From Parasphingorhabdus cellanae (GTDB taxonomy: Bacteria; Pseudomonadota; Alphaproteobacteria; Sphingomonadales; Sphingomonadaceae): a stretch of DNA of 64,000 bases. Shown one piece after another: positions 45,269 through 53,609 of this stretch. The position numbers were made by a program, and so were the translations under genes. Location: contig NZ_CP071794.1 in the NCBI RefSeq assembly GCF_017498565.1, positions 806,001-870,000 of the forward strand, given 5' to 3'. Position 1 is the stretch's first letter, and each line of letters starts with the position of its first letter. Below the pieces are notes generated by a model, which saw only the letters and a program-made list of their open reading frames with translations, was not told the DNA's origin and did no database searches.

Positions 45269-45470
45269 CGTGAAATTGAAATTTCGTTATGATCTTGTCG
45301 CCGACGGTTAACACCTTTTCCGACAGTTCCAGAGGAATGGACATGGCGCGGCCTGTCACAGGCAGCGTCGCAAACTGTGCGCTGGTCACGGCTTTGCTTT
45401 TCAGCCTCGTGCCTGTGACAACGATCACATTGGCTTTACCGCCAGATGCTTCCGATTCTGTCTGCGTCTA
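45225..45470 (-). pseudogene. Decayed reading-frame fragment, origin uncertain
   Basis: In the minus strand, after an in-frame TAG, the frame reads ESEASGGKANVIVVTGTRLKS, similar to the N-terminal, TonB-box-containing segment of sphingomonad receptors, then continues with non-receptor sequence MSIPLELSEKVLTVGDK to a TGA. It overlaps the integrase remnant in another frame. No signal peptide or plug follows, so this is either a chance resemblance or a mosaic fragment. Confidence 0.3.
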
Positions 45471-45550
45471 GGCCGTGGCCGAGGACCAATAAGCCAAGAC
45501 CGATAAAAGCCAGGCACCATTCGGAATTGAACGGACTTGGAAGATATCTT

Positions 45551-47029
45551 CTACTCTGCTGACACTACCATATCGGCTTTTTTGCCTCGATCTTTGAAGC
45601 TTGAAACGCGCAGCAGAATTGCGCCGACAGCAAGCACCAAAAAACTCGCTGTGATTGGCAGCCCTGCGGCAGTCAAAACCATTTTCTGATAGCGCGCTGC
45701 ATAGACTGCCACCACCAAGAACAAAAAAGCTCCGTTTGCGGCGAACAACATCTTGGTGATGGCGGCCTTCCCGACACGCTTGCCCTGTACGACCGCCAGG
45801 GCCAGGGATAACCAAAATGCTGCCACCAGCCCCATCGCCGGAACGATATCCAGTAACGCCAAAACCAATGTAAGCGCTAGCGCAGCCGGGGTACCCCAGA
45901 CGACAGCCGTCCATGCCCCTTCAAGTCGGGGTGCTGGATTACCTTTTTCTTCCCTTTTGGTGAAATAGATTTTCAACCCAGAAGCGATGATCACGCAGAG
46001 ACCTAGACCAAACAGCAGATAAGCAAATTTGACCGGCAAACCGCCCCAGTTGCCAAAATGAATATTATACACCGATCCTGTAATCTGTTGACCGATTGTA
46101 CCGTCGGATATGCCAACATTGCCCAGATAATGGCCGTCCGCAGTATAGCTATAATATTCGCCAAAAATCAGACGATCAGGATGCTCCGCTATTATCTGGC
46201 TGTTCTGGCCCGCGGTTCCGGGATCATGTAAAATGAAATAGGTAACATCCAGATTCGGGAAAGTCGCCGCCATGTGCTTTAGCGGCTTGGCGATTGACGC
46301 AACTGCCGCTGGCGCGGCGTTGGCAGCCGGTTCAGAGCCGAAGACCGGGCTGAAAACCGCTTCTGTATCATTGTTGAACCCCGCAGCGGCAATCGCAAAG
46401 GCCAATATGCTTGCGAGCCCCAGGATCGCGCCGGTCAGCGCGTTGGACAGGTGAAAAGGCATTGTCCACACACTCAGACGGTTGTGGAGGTCAACTGTGC
46501 TCAGCCGCCCCGCCTTTCTCCGGAAAGTGAAGGCGTCTCGAAATATTCTGGGATGAGCAAGAAGGCCAGAGAGCGACAAGCCGATCAGCATAACACCCAG
46601 CGCACCGACGATGGTCAGGCCAAGGATTTGCGGCATATGCAGATAATAGTGCAGATCGAGGAGAAACTGTGTCCATGGAAAAGATTCCTCCCCGACAATA
46701 TCGCCCCTCGCATCCGCAAAAAACGCCTGCGTGTCTGTGGTGACTATCGTTCGGGGTAAATCGGGTTGCGGGAAATTCACATAAAGATGCGTGGTCGGGG
46801 TTTCTTCGCTGTTAAATACGGATAGTGCGGCCCGCTCTACCGCTTTTGGAGAAATAGACACCATTTCCGGTGCATCTGGCTGCTCCCAGCGCTGCAATTC
46901 ATGGTTGAATACGCTGAGCGTACCGGTGACGGCCAATATGTAGATAAGGCCCCCGAAAATGACCGCCAAAAAGCTATGCGCTTCAAGAGAGCGCGCTACG
47001 CGAATTGCGGATTTTTTTGCTGATGCCAT
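45551..47029 (-). CDS. PepSY-associated membrane protein, probable ferrisiderophore reductase
   Basis: The 492-residue protein opens with LEAHSFLAVIFGGLIYILAVTGTLSVF, the PepSY_TM start, and continues with DLHYYLHMPQ, DLHNRLSVWTMPFHLSNALTG and a total of about seven hydrophobic helices; a large periplasmic segment lies at about 220-350. Conserved His residues in the helices fit haem or metal binding. FoxB-like members of this family reduce ferric siderophores in the periplasm. It is 46 bases downstream of the 194-residue protein in the receptor operon. Confidence 0.82.
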   Translation of the reverse strand: MASAKKSAIRVARSLEAHSFLAVIFGGLIYILAVTGTLSVFNHELQRWEQPDAPEMVSISPKAVERAALSVFNSEETPTTHLYVNFPQPDLPRTIVTTDTQAFFADARGDIVGEESFPWTQFLLDLHYYLHMPQILGLTIVGALGVMLIGLSLSGLLAHPRIFRDAFTFRRKAGRLSTVDLHNRLSVWTMPFHLSNALTGAILGLASILAFAIAAAGFNNDTEAVFSPVFGSEPAANAAPAAVASIAKPLKHMAATFPNLDVTYFILHDPGTAGQNSQIIAEHPDRLIFGEYYSYTADGHYLGNVGISDGTIGQQITGSVYNIHFGNWGGLPVKFAYLLFGLGLCVIIASGLKIYFTKREEKGNPAPRLEGAWTAVVWGTPAALALTLVLALLDIVPAMGLVAAFWLSLALAVVQGKRVGKAAITKMLFAANGAFLFLVVAVYAARYQKMVLTAAGLPITASFLVLAVGAILLRVSSFKDRGKKADMVVSAE

Positions 47030-47075
47030 ATTTATCGATCCTCATCGCTCACTTTAAAGGGTTCAGTCTGCGAGA

Positions 47076-47660
47076 TTATCGGCCAATCAGCGTCAAGCCC
47101 ATCAATGGCACGACACCCACACTCATGAGGACCAATGACTTGCGCTTCATATTCTGGTCCGCCCCAGACAACACGGCAAGTCCGGCCCAGACCAGCGGGA
47201 AGGCAAACATGGCCACTGTCAGATTGGCAGTATGTTCCATCCCGATCGACCGGTTGGATACAAATAGCAGAGTCGAAACAGACATGGCGGACAGCCCGGC
47301 GATCGGCCCGACCAATAGACCATCCCACCATTTGACGGCTCTCGCATAGCCCGGCTTTTGCGTCTGATCCGGTTTATTCTGGCTTACCCTAGCAGCACGT
47401 CTTTCACGGATCGGGGCTTGTACAGCGGTTACGGTGACAGCGAGGACCGCGATTACAACAACCACAATGATTCCCAGCGCAGAGCCCTTATCTGCCCCGC
47501 TGGTCTGCGACCAGGCAATGATTGATCCCAATATGCACAACCAGCCGAAGACGAGCCGGGCTGGCGTTTTGTGCCTTTGTTGCCAAGAAGATCGCAGCAG
47601 AAATATGCCAGCTGTTGCAGCCGCCAGTCCCGTGAATTGCCAGATAGTGGTGTCATTCAT
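47076..47660 (-). CDS. Six-helix membrane protein of the receptor operon, unknown function
   Basis: The 194-residue product has about five to six hydrophobic segments (near 7-22, 35-52, 60-80, 117-135, 147-165, 172-190) and a basic loop IRERRAARVSQNKPD. I do not recognise the family. It lies one base after the receptor stop and 46 bases before the PepSY gene, so it is part of the receptor operon; a role in siderophore handling is inferred from context only. Confidence 0.6.
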   Translation of the reverse strand: MNDTTIWQFTGLAAATAGIFLLRSSWQQRHKTPARLVFGWLCILGSIIAWSQTSGADKGSALGIIVVVVIAVLAVTVTAVQAPIRERRAARVSQNKPDQTQKPGYARAVKWWDGLLVGPIAGLSAMSVSTLLFVSNRSIGMEHTANLTVAMFAFPLVWAGLAVLSGADQNMKRKSLVLMSVGVVPLMGLTLIGR

Positions 47661-47661
47661 T

Positions 47662-49806
47662 TCAGAAACGATATGCTACGCGGACCACAGCGGTTCGCTC
47701 TTCACCAACAAAACAATCGCCGCGTGCCAGGCAGGTCGCGAAATATTTCTCGTTTGTGATATTCCGGACGTTAAAAGTGACATCCCAGTTTTCTGTTTCG
47801 TAACCCAGCAAAAAATCGCCTAGGATATTGCCGTCTGTCACAACGCGTATCGGACCAACAGCTCCAGTACCGTTGCTTTCATTTTCGCCGACATAGCGCA
47901 AACCGAAACCCAACTTAAAACCGTCCCATGAGCCGAAACTGGGCTGATATTGGACCCATGCCGATGCCTGTTCTTCCGGAATAGAAGCAAACGGAACGCC
48001 GTCTGCCGTTTCTGTATCCAATAGGCTCCCGTTTAATTCCAGATACCAGTCGCCCAGCGTCGTTTGTGCCTGCAGTTCAAAACCTTTCACCTTTCCAACG
48101 CCTTCCTGCTGACTGTTCGGCTGGTTGATTAGAGAGGACGGGTTAGGCAGATTGGATTCCTCAATATCGAAATAGGCAAAAGTTATGTAAGTCCGCGTTC
48201 CGGGCGGCTGGTATTTGATACCCACTTCCCATTGTTTCCCTTCCCTCGGTTTAAGCGGATTATTTGTCAGGCCATCGGTTCCGATCACCGGTTCAAATGA
48301 CTCAGCAAAGCTCACATAGGGCGAAATTCCACCGTCGAAAGCGTAAAGCGCGCCTACGCTAAATGATACCGCATCGTCCTTTTGGACATTGCCATCACTC
48401 TCTGTCCTGCTGTCATCATAGCGAAAACCAAAGTTCAGCTTGAGATCACCAATCGACATCTGGTTGTTGAGATAAAGGCCGTAATCATCCGTTACGGTGT
48501 CCCCTAAATCGGAAAAATTAGCGTCATCGAACAGAGCCGGCGGTATATTGCCATATACCGGGTTATAGATGTTAATCGCACCGACCCTGCGATTGGCGGG
48601 GTCGCTTAAGAAAATGAATTCATTACCGATTTTGACATTTTGATAGGCAAAACCGCCGAACAATTCATGTTCAATTGGTCCGGTATTGAACGCCCAACGC
48701 GCTCGCAGATCAAACGCGGCCTGTTTCGAAAACGCATTGCTGCGAAAGAAAGTGCGGCCCCCATCACCATTGGCATCGACGCGGGGAGGGCCAATGGGGC
48801 CGAGAAAATCGATATAGGATTGCCGGTAATCAACATCTGCGTCCTTGTACCGAAAAATGCCGTCGACCGAAAAATTTTCGGTGAAGTTATGGCTGGCGAG
48901 AAGACTGACTAAAATGGAGTTGGTATCGTAACGGTTGAAGTCCGGATCCCCCAGATATGTGTCCAGTTCAACCTCCTCGCCCGACGAGTTTACACAGACA
49001 GCAGCCGGCGTAATCGTCACATCTCCACTCACGCATCCGGTACCGGTTAATGGTAGGAACTGCTGCGCCGTGTCACTGTCCCGATCAACATATTCGAGCA
49101 TCGCTGTCAGGCGGGTGCGGCCATCATCATAAGTTATCGATGGCATAGCGATGATGGCGTCATCATCGACGAAACCAATCTGCGTATTGGAATCCCGGTA
49201 CAGGCCGACAAATCGAACGAAAAGGCTGTCGGAAATTTCTGCATTCAAGTCCGCAGCCGCCTGATATCGGTCAAATGTCCCGACATCGACGACAAGTTCA
49301 CTCTGTTTATCAGGACCCGCCAGTTTCGAGACGGCATTTACAATACCCCCTGGAGTGCCCTTTCCATATAAAACGGATGCGGGGCCTTTTAGAACTTCGA
49401 CTTGCTCCAGCACATAGACGTCTGACCGCGTATTGTTGTAAAAGCCAAAAAGTACCTGTTGCCCATCACGATATTCTGCAGCGTCAAAGCCGCGAACTTG
49501 AGGGAAGTCGCCGCGCGTCGCAAAACCGAATGTGTCGCCGACAACGCCCGGAATATAGTTCAGAACATCATCGAGCGTCAGCGCGCCTTTGTCACGAAAA
49601 TGGTCCTCTGTCTCAATCGTTACAGATCGCGCCGTTTCAACTATAGGGGTTGCCGACTTTAACGCACCAAAATCAGAAAGTTGGCCGGTTACGATAATGA
49701 CATCCTCTTCATTATCGGTTTCCGTCTGACTTTTCTGCTGATCCTGAGCATATAACGCGTTGGAAAATGTCAGAGCCGTTGCCGCCAACAGAAACTTTCT
49801 AATCAT
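47662..49806 (-). CDS. TonB-dependent siderophore receptor
   Basis: The 714-residue product has a signal peptide ending ALYAQ, TonB box DVIIVTGQ near 35-42, and a plug with RSVTIETEDHF, LNYIPGVVGDTFGFATRGDFPQVRGFD and VEVLKGPASVLYGKGTPGGIVNAVSK (in parts). The barrel follows and ends with the aromatic-rich AVVRVAYRF. The plug class is that of ferric-hydroxamate and related siderophore receptors. A Fur-like box lies 60 bases upstream. It is the first gene of an operon with the 194-residue protein and the PepSY gene. Confidence 0.92.
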   Translation of the reverse strand: MIRKFLLAATALTFSNALYAQDQQKSQTETDNEEDVIIVTGQLSDFGALKSATPIVETARSVTIETEDHFRDKGALTLDDVLNYIPGVVGDTFGFATRGDFPQVRGFDAAEYRDGQQVLFGFYNNTRSDVYVLEQVEVLKGPASVLYGKGTPGGIVNAVSKLAGPDKQSELVVDVGTFDRYQAAADLNAEISDSLFVRFVGLYRDSNTQIGFVDDDAIIAMPSITYDDGRTRLTAMLEYVDRDSDTAQQFLPLTGTGCVSGDVTITPAAVCVNSSGEEVELDTYLGDPDFNRYDTNSILVSLLASHNFTENFSVDGIFRYKDADVDYRQSYIDFLGPIGPPRVDANGDGGRTFFRSNAFSKQAAFDLRARWAFNTGPIEHELFGGFAYQNVKIGNEFIFLSDPANRRVGAINIYNPVYGNIPPALFDDANFSDLGDTVTDDYGLYLNNQMSIGDLKLNFGFRYDDSRTESDGNVQKDDAVSFSVGALYAFDGGISPYVSFAESFEPVIGTDGLTNNPLKPREGKQWEVGIKYQPPGTRTYITFAYFDIEESNLPNPSSLINQPNSQQEGVGKVKGFELQAQTTLGDWYLELNGSLLDTETADGVPFASIPEEQASAWVQYQPSFGSWDGFKLGFGLRYVGENESNGTGAVGPIRVVTDGNILGDFLLGYETENWDVTFNVRNITNEKYFATCLARGDCFVGEERTAVVRVAYRF

Positions 49807-49865
49807 TTTTGATTCCCTCTATCCGATCAAGTTCGCGCAGCGCTCTAACGGCTCCCCTCATATAT

Positions 49866-49884
49866 GTAAATAAGAATCATTATC
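49866..49884 (-). promoter_or_regulatory. Fur-like box upstream of the siderophore receptor
   Basis: The 19-base stretch GTAAATAAGAATCATTATC matches the classical Fur consensus (inverted GATAAT arms) at 15 of 19 positions. It lies 60 bases upstream of the receptor start. Iron-dependent repression is inferred. Confidence 0.7.
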
Positions 49885-49978
49885 ATTTAAAATTGAACGT
49901 GGTTCTACCGTAAAAATTCAGCAAAAATAGGCTCATTTTCAGAGATTAAGCAAAATTTCGAACAATCTAATTGACAGC

Positions 49979-50024
49979 TTGACACTAACGGACATAGTCT
50001 TATTTGCGAATCGTTCTCATTATC
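49979..50024 (+). promoter_or_regulatory. Promoter with Fur-like box for the divergent operon
   Basis: TTGACA (49979-49984), a 16-base spacer and TATTTG (50001-50006) make a candidate promoter facing the plus-strand operon. It abuts GCGAATCGTTCTCATTATC (50006-50024), matching 13 of 19 positions of the Fur consensus. A second TTGACA lies at 49971. The start of transcription is not known. Confidence 0.55.
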
Positions 50025-50057
50025 AATAATTGACATAACACCTATTGAGGGAGTGCC

Positions 50058-50483
50058 ATGAAGCAGGATGCGTCGGAGTTTGCCAGGTTGCTCAGCAGCA
50101 CACCCGCCTTAGCGAACATTCCGAAAGCGCAAGTCCGTATTGTCAGCGCAATGCGACACACGATTTTGACCCATCGGCAGCAAAAAGACGTCAAGGGTTG
50201 CCTGATCGCGCACTTCGGTACACGAAAGGCCGCCTACAGATTTGCCCGGATACTTGAGGCGATGGGTGACGTTTGGCCAGAACCGATAATGGTTCATGCA
50301 CCGGAATGCGGCACAACGACCTATGACGAGATGCTGCTTCTCGACCTTGTAACAGCCGTTATCCGAAATGACCCCGCCCATTTTAACGGCCTTCTCTGCG
50401 ATATGATCGCCGAAGAAGATTGCGAACGGCTTCACATCACCATTTCGCGATTCATCAAATTATTTCGTCAACAGATCACATGA
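50058..50483 (+). CDS. Small unknown protein of the Fur-linked operon (family A, first copy)
   Basis: The 141-residue soluble protein is not recognised. GAGGGAG lies eight bases before the ATG. It resembles the protein encoded at 51828 along most of its length; both share KAA near residue 57, WPEP near 73, a Cys about ten residues later, a DE-L pattern near 90, and LCxM near 112. No signal peptide or membrane segment is seen, so it should be cytosolic. A terminator-like hairpin follows the stop within six bases. Its place behind a Fur box points to iron-regulated expression. Confidence 0.65.
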   Translation: MKQDASEFARLLSSTPALANIPKAQVRIVSAMRHTILTHRQQKDVKGCLIAHFGTRKAAYRFARILEAMGDVWPEPIMVHAPECGTTTYDEMLLLDLVTAVIRNDPAHFNGLLCDMIAEEDCERLHITISRFIKLFRQQIT

Positions 50484-50487
50484 CATG

Positions 50488-50508
50488 AAGGCCGTAACGG
50501 CCTTTTTT
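50488..50508 (+). terminator. Intrinsic terminator or attenuator inside the Fur-linked operon
   Basis: Seven-base arms AAGGCCG and CGGCCTT with a three-base loop are followed by TTTT (six T in all with the stem end). It lies five bases after the family A stop and 20 bases before the next start, so only part of the transcripts may continue downstream. Confidence 0.75.
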
Positions 50509-50526
50509 AGAGAGGAACAAACACTT

Positions 50527-50988
50527 ATGTATGAATATGTTGATCGCCCAATCCAGCAGCTTGATTATCCCAGCCGGTTTTTCGTCTGGAGCATGCGGCA
50601 ATGGGTGTTTGCCAACATGAACAAGAGATGCCCCTGCTCCACTCTCGGTCCCGCTTTCACCAAATGGAAAATGCTTGAGGCACTCCCCGACTTTTCAATG
50701 GCGATGGCCTATCTGAATGAGTCCGCACAGCAGCAACTGGTTTTCGGACAGCCGTGCTGCGCGGTGGTGCATGAAATTGAAGCGATCCTGCTGGCGGTCC
50801 ACCGGGAAACACTCTCTGGCAACGGCACTGCTGCCAGAGGCATATCGGAGCAGCTTATTGCGAGCGAAGCGGTGATGGGTTTTATGATCGCCTTGCAGCG
50901 CTATTGTGATCACGCAGCAGTTTCACCGCTTAGCCTCGCGCATCTTCCGATAACGACGGAACCTCATCGTGTGAGCAAAAATCGATGA
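50527..50988 (+). CDS. Cysteine-bearing unknown protein of the Fur-linked operon
   Basis: From MYEYVDRPIQ the product has 153 residues; GAGAGGAAC lies upstream, whereas the frame's earlier ATG at 50485 lies inside the terminator hairpin. No family is recognised. Four Cys are grouped in NKRCPCSTLG near 37-46 and GQPCCAVVHE near 79-88, a pattern that could bind a metal or Fe-S cluster. It is soluble. Its stop overlaps the ferredoxin reductase start by four bases, so the two are translationally coupled, which hints at an electron-transfer role. Confidence 0.6.
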   Translation: MYEYVDRPIQQLDYPSRFFVWSMRQWVFANMNKRCPCSTLGPAFTKWKMLEALPDFSMAMAYLNESAQQQLVFGQPCCAVVHEIEAILLAVHRETLSGNGTAARGISEQLIASEAVMGFMIALQRYCDHAAVSPLSLAHLPITTEPHRVSKNR

Positions 50989-51800
50989 ACATGGAAGTCC
51001 GTCCCCCGCTGCGAATTCCGGATGCCAAGGCTTTCAGCACCGTCGAAGTTGTGCGCGTCAAGCATTGGCATGAGCATCTGTTCAGTTTCAGTGTCACTCG
51101 TCCGAACAGTTTCCGTTTTCGGTCAGGAGAATTTGTCATGCTCGGCATGGCGGTTGATGATAAGCCGTTGATGCGCGCCTATTCCATTGCCAGTCCTGCC
51201 TATGCCGACGAGCTCGACTTCCTCTCGGTAAAGGTCCCCGATGGTCCGCTGACTTCCCAATTACAGCGGATAAGGAACGGCGACCAACTGTATCTCGGAC
51301 GCAAGCCTACAGGTACACTGGTCGCCGATGCCCTTTTACCCGGACGCCGGTTGTTCTTGCTGGCCACCGGTACTGGTCTTGCTCCGTTTCTCAGCATAGC
51401 CAGAGATCCGGATATATATGAGGCCTACAGCCAGGTCATTCTGGTGCATAGCGTGCGCCATGTGAGCGAGCTCGCTTTTCGCAACGAACTTGAAGCGCAA
51501 CTGGCCGGAGATCCGCTGGTGCAAGATCAGGCCCTGTTACAGTTCCATTATATCCCCACGGTCACGCGGGAAAGCTTTCGGACCACCGGACGGATCCAGC
51601 AGCTCATTCAGACAGAAGAATTGTTCGGCCACCCGGTTATCGGACCAAAATGCTTCGACCCCGGTCAGGACCGGATCATGCTGTGTGGCAGCATGGAGAT
51701 GATCAAGGAGTTTTCCGAATATTTCGAGGCTCTGGAGTTTCAGGAAGGGTCCAACGCAGCTCCAGGGCAATTTGTCATCGAACGGGCCTTTGTTGGCTGA
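50985..51800 (+). CDS. fpr: Ferredoxin/flavodoxin--NADP+ reductase
   Basis: The 271-residue flavoprotein has the FAD motif RAYSIASP near 64-71 and the NADP motifs LLATGTGLAPFLSI near 126-139 and IMLCGSMEMIKE near 228-239, ending in VIERAFVG, close to the Fpr C-terminus (usually an aromatic-containing tail). It moves electrons between NADPH and ferredoxin or flavin acceptors. In a Fur-linked operon a role in iron release or cluster repair is plausible. The start overlaps the upstream gene by four bases. Confidence 0.92.
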   Translation: MNMEVRPPLRIPDAKAFSTVEVVRVKHWHEHLFSFSVTRPNSFRFRSGEFVMLGMAVDDKPLMRAYSIASPAYADELDFLSVKVPDGPLTSQLQRIRNGDQLYLGRKPTGTLVADALLPGRRLFLLATGTGLAPFLSIARDPDIYEAYSQVILVHSVRHVSELAFRNELEAQLAGDPLVQDQALLQFHYIPTVTRESFRTTGRIQQLIQTEELFGHPVIGPKCFDPGQDRIMLCGSMEMIKEFSEYFEALEFQEGSNAAPGQFVIERAFVG

Positions 51801-51827
51801 AATCTGGGCTTAAATCGGAGCAGTTGC

Positions 51828-52250
51828 ATGAGCTACATGACCAAGTTTTTTGCCGACCATCAACGCACGGCAGATTATCATCCAGCCGACCAGCGTATCA
51901 TACTGGCCGTGCGCACAGCGGTGTTCCAGACACATTGCAAACAGGATCCTGTGGAATCGATGACCAGTATTCTGGGTTCAGATAAGGCAGCTGGCGCGCT
52001 TGTGCATGTGCTTCGTGTCATTGGTGAAAACTGGCCGGAACCGTTCTCAGTCCAACCACCTTTCTGCCATATGGTCAGCATGGACGAGCGGCTGATTGTG
52101 AACCTGATCACCGCAGCGGTTCATGACAATCGCCCCGGCTATGATCATATACTCTGCGAGATGCTGGACGAAGATGTGCGGGATCATGTCTACAACGCCA
52201 TTCAGGCATTCATTCGCCCCTATCTGGCTGCGCGGATAACCATGCACTGA
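51828..52250 (+). CDS. Small unknown protein of the Fur-linked operon (family A, second copy)
   Basis: The 140-residue protein resembles the one encoded at 50058 (shared DQRI near residue 21, KAA near 53, NWPEP near 68-72, a Cys near 80, DERL near 87, LCEML near 109). No family, signal peptide or membrane segment is seen. CGGAGCAG lies about eight bases upstream. The stop overlaps the start of the next gene by one base (TGATG). Two divergent copies in one operon suggest a heteromer or two stages of one process. Confidence 0.65.
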   Translation: MSYMTKFFADHQRTADYHPADQRIILAVRTAVFQTHCKQDPVESMTSILGSDKAAGALVHVLRVIGENWPEPFSVQPPFCHMVSMDERLIVNLITAAVHDNRPGYDHILCEMLDEDVRDHVYNAIQAFIRPYLAARITMH

Positions 52251-52930
52251 TGAGCAAGCCCGAGCCAGACCCGATATTCGGCAAGATCATCCGCCTGGTA
52301 ATCACCATTATGGGACTGGGACTGCTCGTGATGGCCGTATTGAATTGGCAGACTTATGGCTGGGGCGCATTGGTCTGGATTGGAGCAATGATCGGACAGA
52401 CCATCATTCGTGTTCCGCATGCTCGGCGCAATGCGCAAAACACTATCGTCCAGGACAAGAAGGACGTGCAGGAACAGGTTTTGCTTACCGCCATGTTCCT
52501 GACCATGGCTCTGTTCCCTCTCTTGCACATCGCCACCGGTCTCTTTGCATTCGCAGATTATGCCCTGCCGACTTGGGCAACCACTATCGGCTTTGTCATG
52601 CAGGTCCTTTTCCTCTGGCTATTTTGGCGTAGTCATTCAGATCTCGGACAAAACTGGAGCGCGACCCTGGAGGTTCGCGATGAGCATAACCTTGTGACCG
52701 AAGGTGTGTACGCCCGCATAAGGCATCCCATGTACACAGCAATCTGGCTGGCCGCCCTTTCACAGCCGCTGCTAATCCACAACTGGATAGCAGGCGCGCT
52801 GGTCATCCTTGCATTCGCAGTCATGTGCGTTCTGCGTATCCCACGGGAAGAGACCATGATGCGGGACATTTTTGGTGCGGAATATGAAAATTACATACTC
52901 CAAACTGGCAGGTTGATCCCGAAATTGTGA
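52250..52930 (+). CDS. ICMT-like membrane methyltransferase
   Basis: The 226-residue protein has about five hydrophobic helices and the isoprenylcysteine-carboxyl-methyltransferase-type C-terminus: GVYARIRHPMYTAIWLAAL near 156-174 and REETMMRDIFGAEYENYILQTGRLIP near 199-224 (in parts). The RHPxY and EE motifs bind S-adenosylmethionine. Bacterial members methylate unknown small molecules or lipids. It is coupled to the upstream gene. A role in siderophore or lipid modification is inference. Confidence 0.82.
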   Translation: MSKPEPDPIFGKIIRLVITIMGLGLLVMAVLNWQTYGWGALVWIGAMIGQTIIRVPHARRNAQNTIVQDKKDVQEQVLLTAMFLTMALFPLLHIATGLFAFADYALPTWATTIGFVMQVLFLWLFWRSHSDLGQNWSATLEVRDEHNLVTEGVYARIRHPMYTAIWLAALSQPLLIHNWIAGALVILAFAVMCVLRIPREETMMRDIFGAEYENYILQTGRLIPKL

Positions 52931-52971
52931 AAATCATGCAGAACTTGGCAAACCAGTGTTGTGGTACCTCA

Positions 52972-52995
52972 TATTTGATATTCATTTGCAATAAC
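52972..52995 (+). promoter_or_regulatory. Weak Fur-like sequence before the truncated receptor
   Basis: The AT-rich stretch ATTTGATATTCATTTGCAAT resembles Fur sites upstream of many receptors but matches the consensus poorly. It lies about 50 bases before the receptor start. Confidence 0.3.
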
Positions 52996-53042
52996 AAAAC
53001 TTCCAATGGCCTTTCCCAAACCCCCAAATCGATGAGATTATA

Positions 53043-53609
53043 ATGACATCAGGCTTTAATCATATGCGCATCGCATTCCTCCTGTCGGCTTGCGCAAGCT
53101 CGGCATTGACTGTTCCAAGCATGGCCCAAACCAATAGACCTGCAGAAAACGCACAATCCTCAGATGCGGCGGTTGCCGAAGACAGCACCATAGTCGTGAC
53201 CGCTTTTAAGCGCGACTATCTCGCTAACGAGGACCAGAGCATCGCGCTTGGCATCGATTTGAGTCAGCTCGAAACGCCGGCCGCCGTCAGCGTGATTTCG
53301 GAAGATATTCTGAAAGATCAGCAGGTGAACAATGTCGACGATGCACTGCGTAATGTGGCCGGTGTGACCAAGTTCAAGACAGGCAATGGCGGCGAGGAAA
53401 AATTCTCCATCCGTGGTTTCGACGCCTCCCAGTCGATCTACAAAGACGGGGCGCGCATCAACAATGCGCTTAACGCTTCCAACATCCCGTCAACCGAAAC
53501 CGCTAATCTCCAGCGGATCGAAATATTGAAAGGCCCATCGGCGTTGCTCTACGGCCAAGGCCAGCCCGGCGGCATCATCAACTATGTGACGAAACGGCCC
53601 GAGCTATAA
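53043..53609 (+). pseudogene. TonB-dependent receptor truncated after the plug
   Basis: The 188-residue product has a signal peptide (ending SMAQ), TonB box STIVVTAF near 48-55, and a nearly complete plug (LRNVAGVTKFKTGNGGEEKFSIRGFD in parts, IEILKGPSALLYGQGQPGGIINYVTKRPEL in parts). It then stops at TAA 53607-53609 with no barrel. Immediately after, in another frame, a PepSY protein C-terminal half begins. The receptor cannot be a functional transporter. The plug differs from the receptor encoded at 47662. Confidence 0.88.

Noticed and set aside
45225..45470. Receptor-like IVVTGTR sequence as a real TonB receptor
   Set aside because: No signal peptide, plug or barrel follows, and an in-frame TAG precedes it; kept only as a low-confidence fragment.
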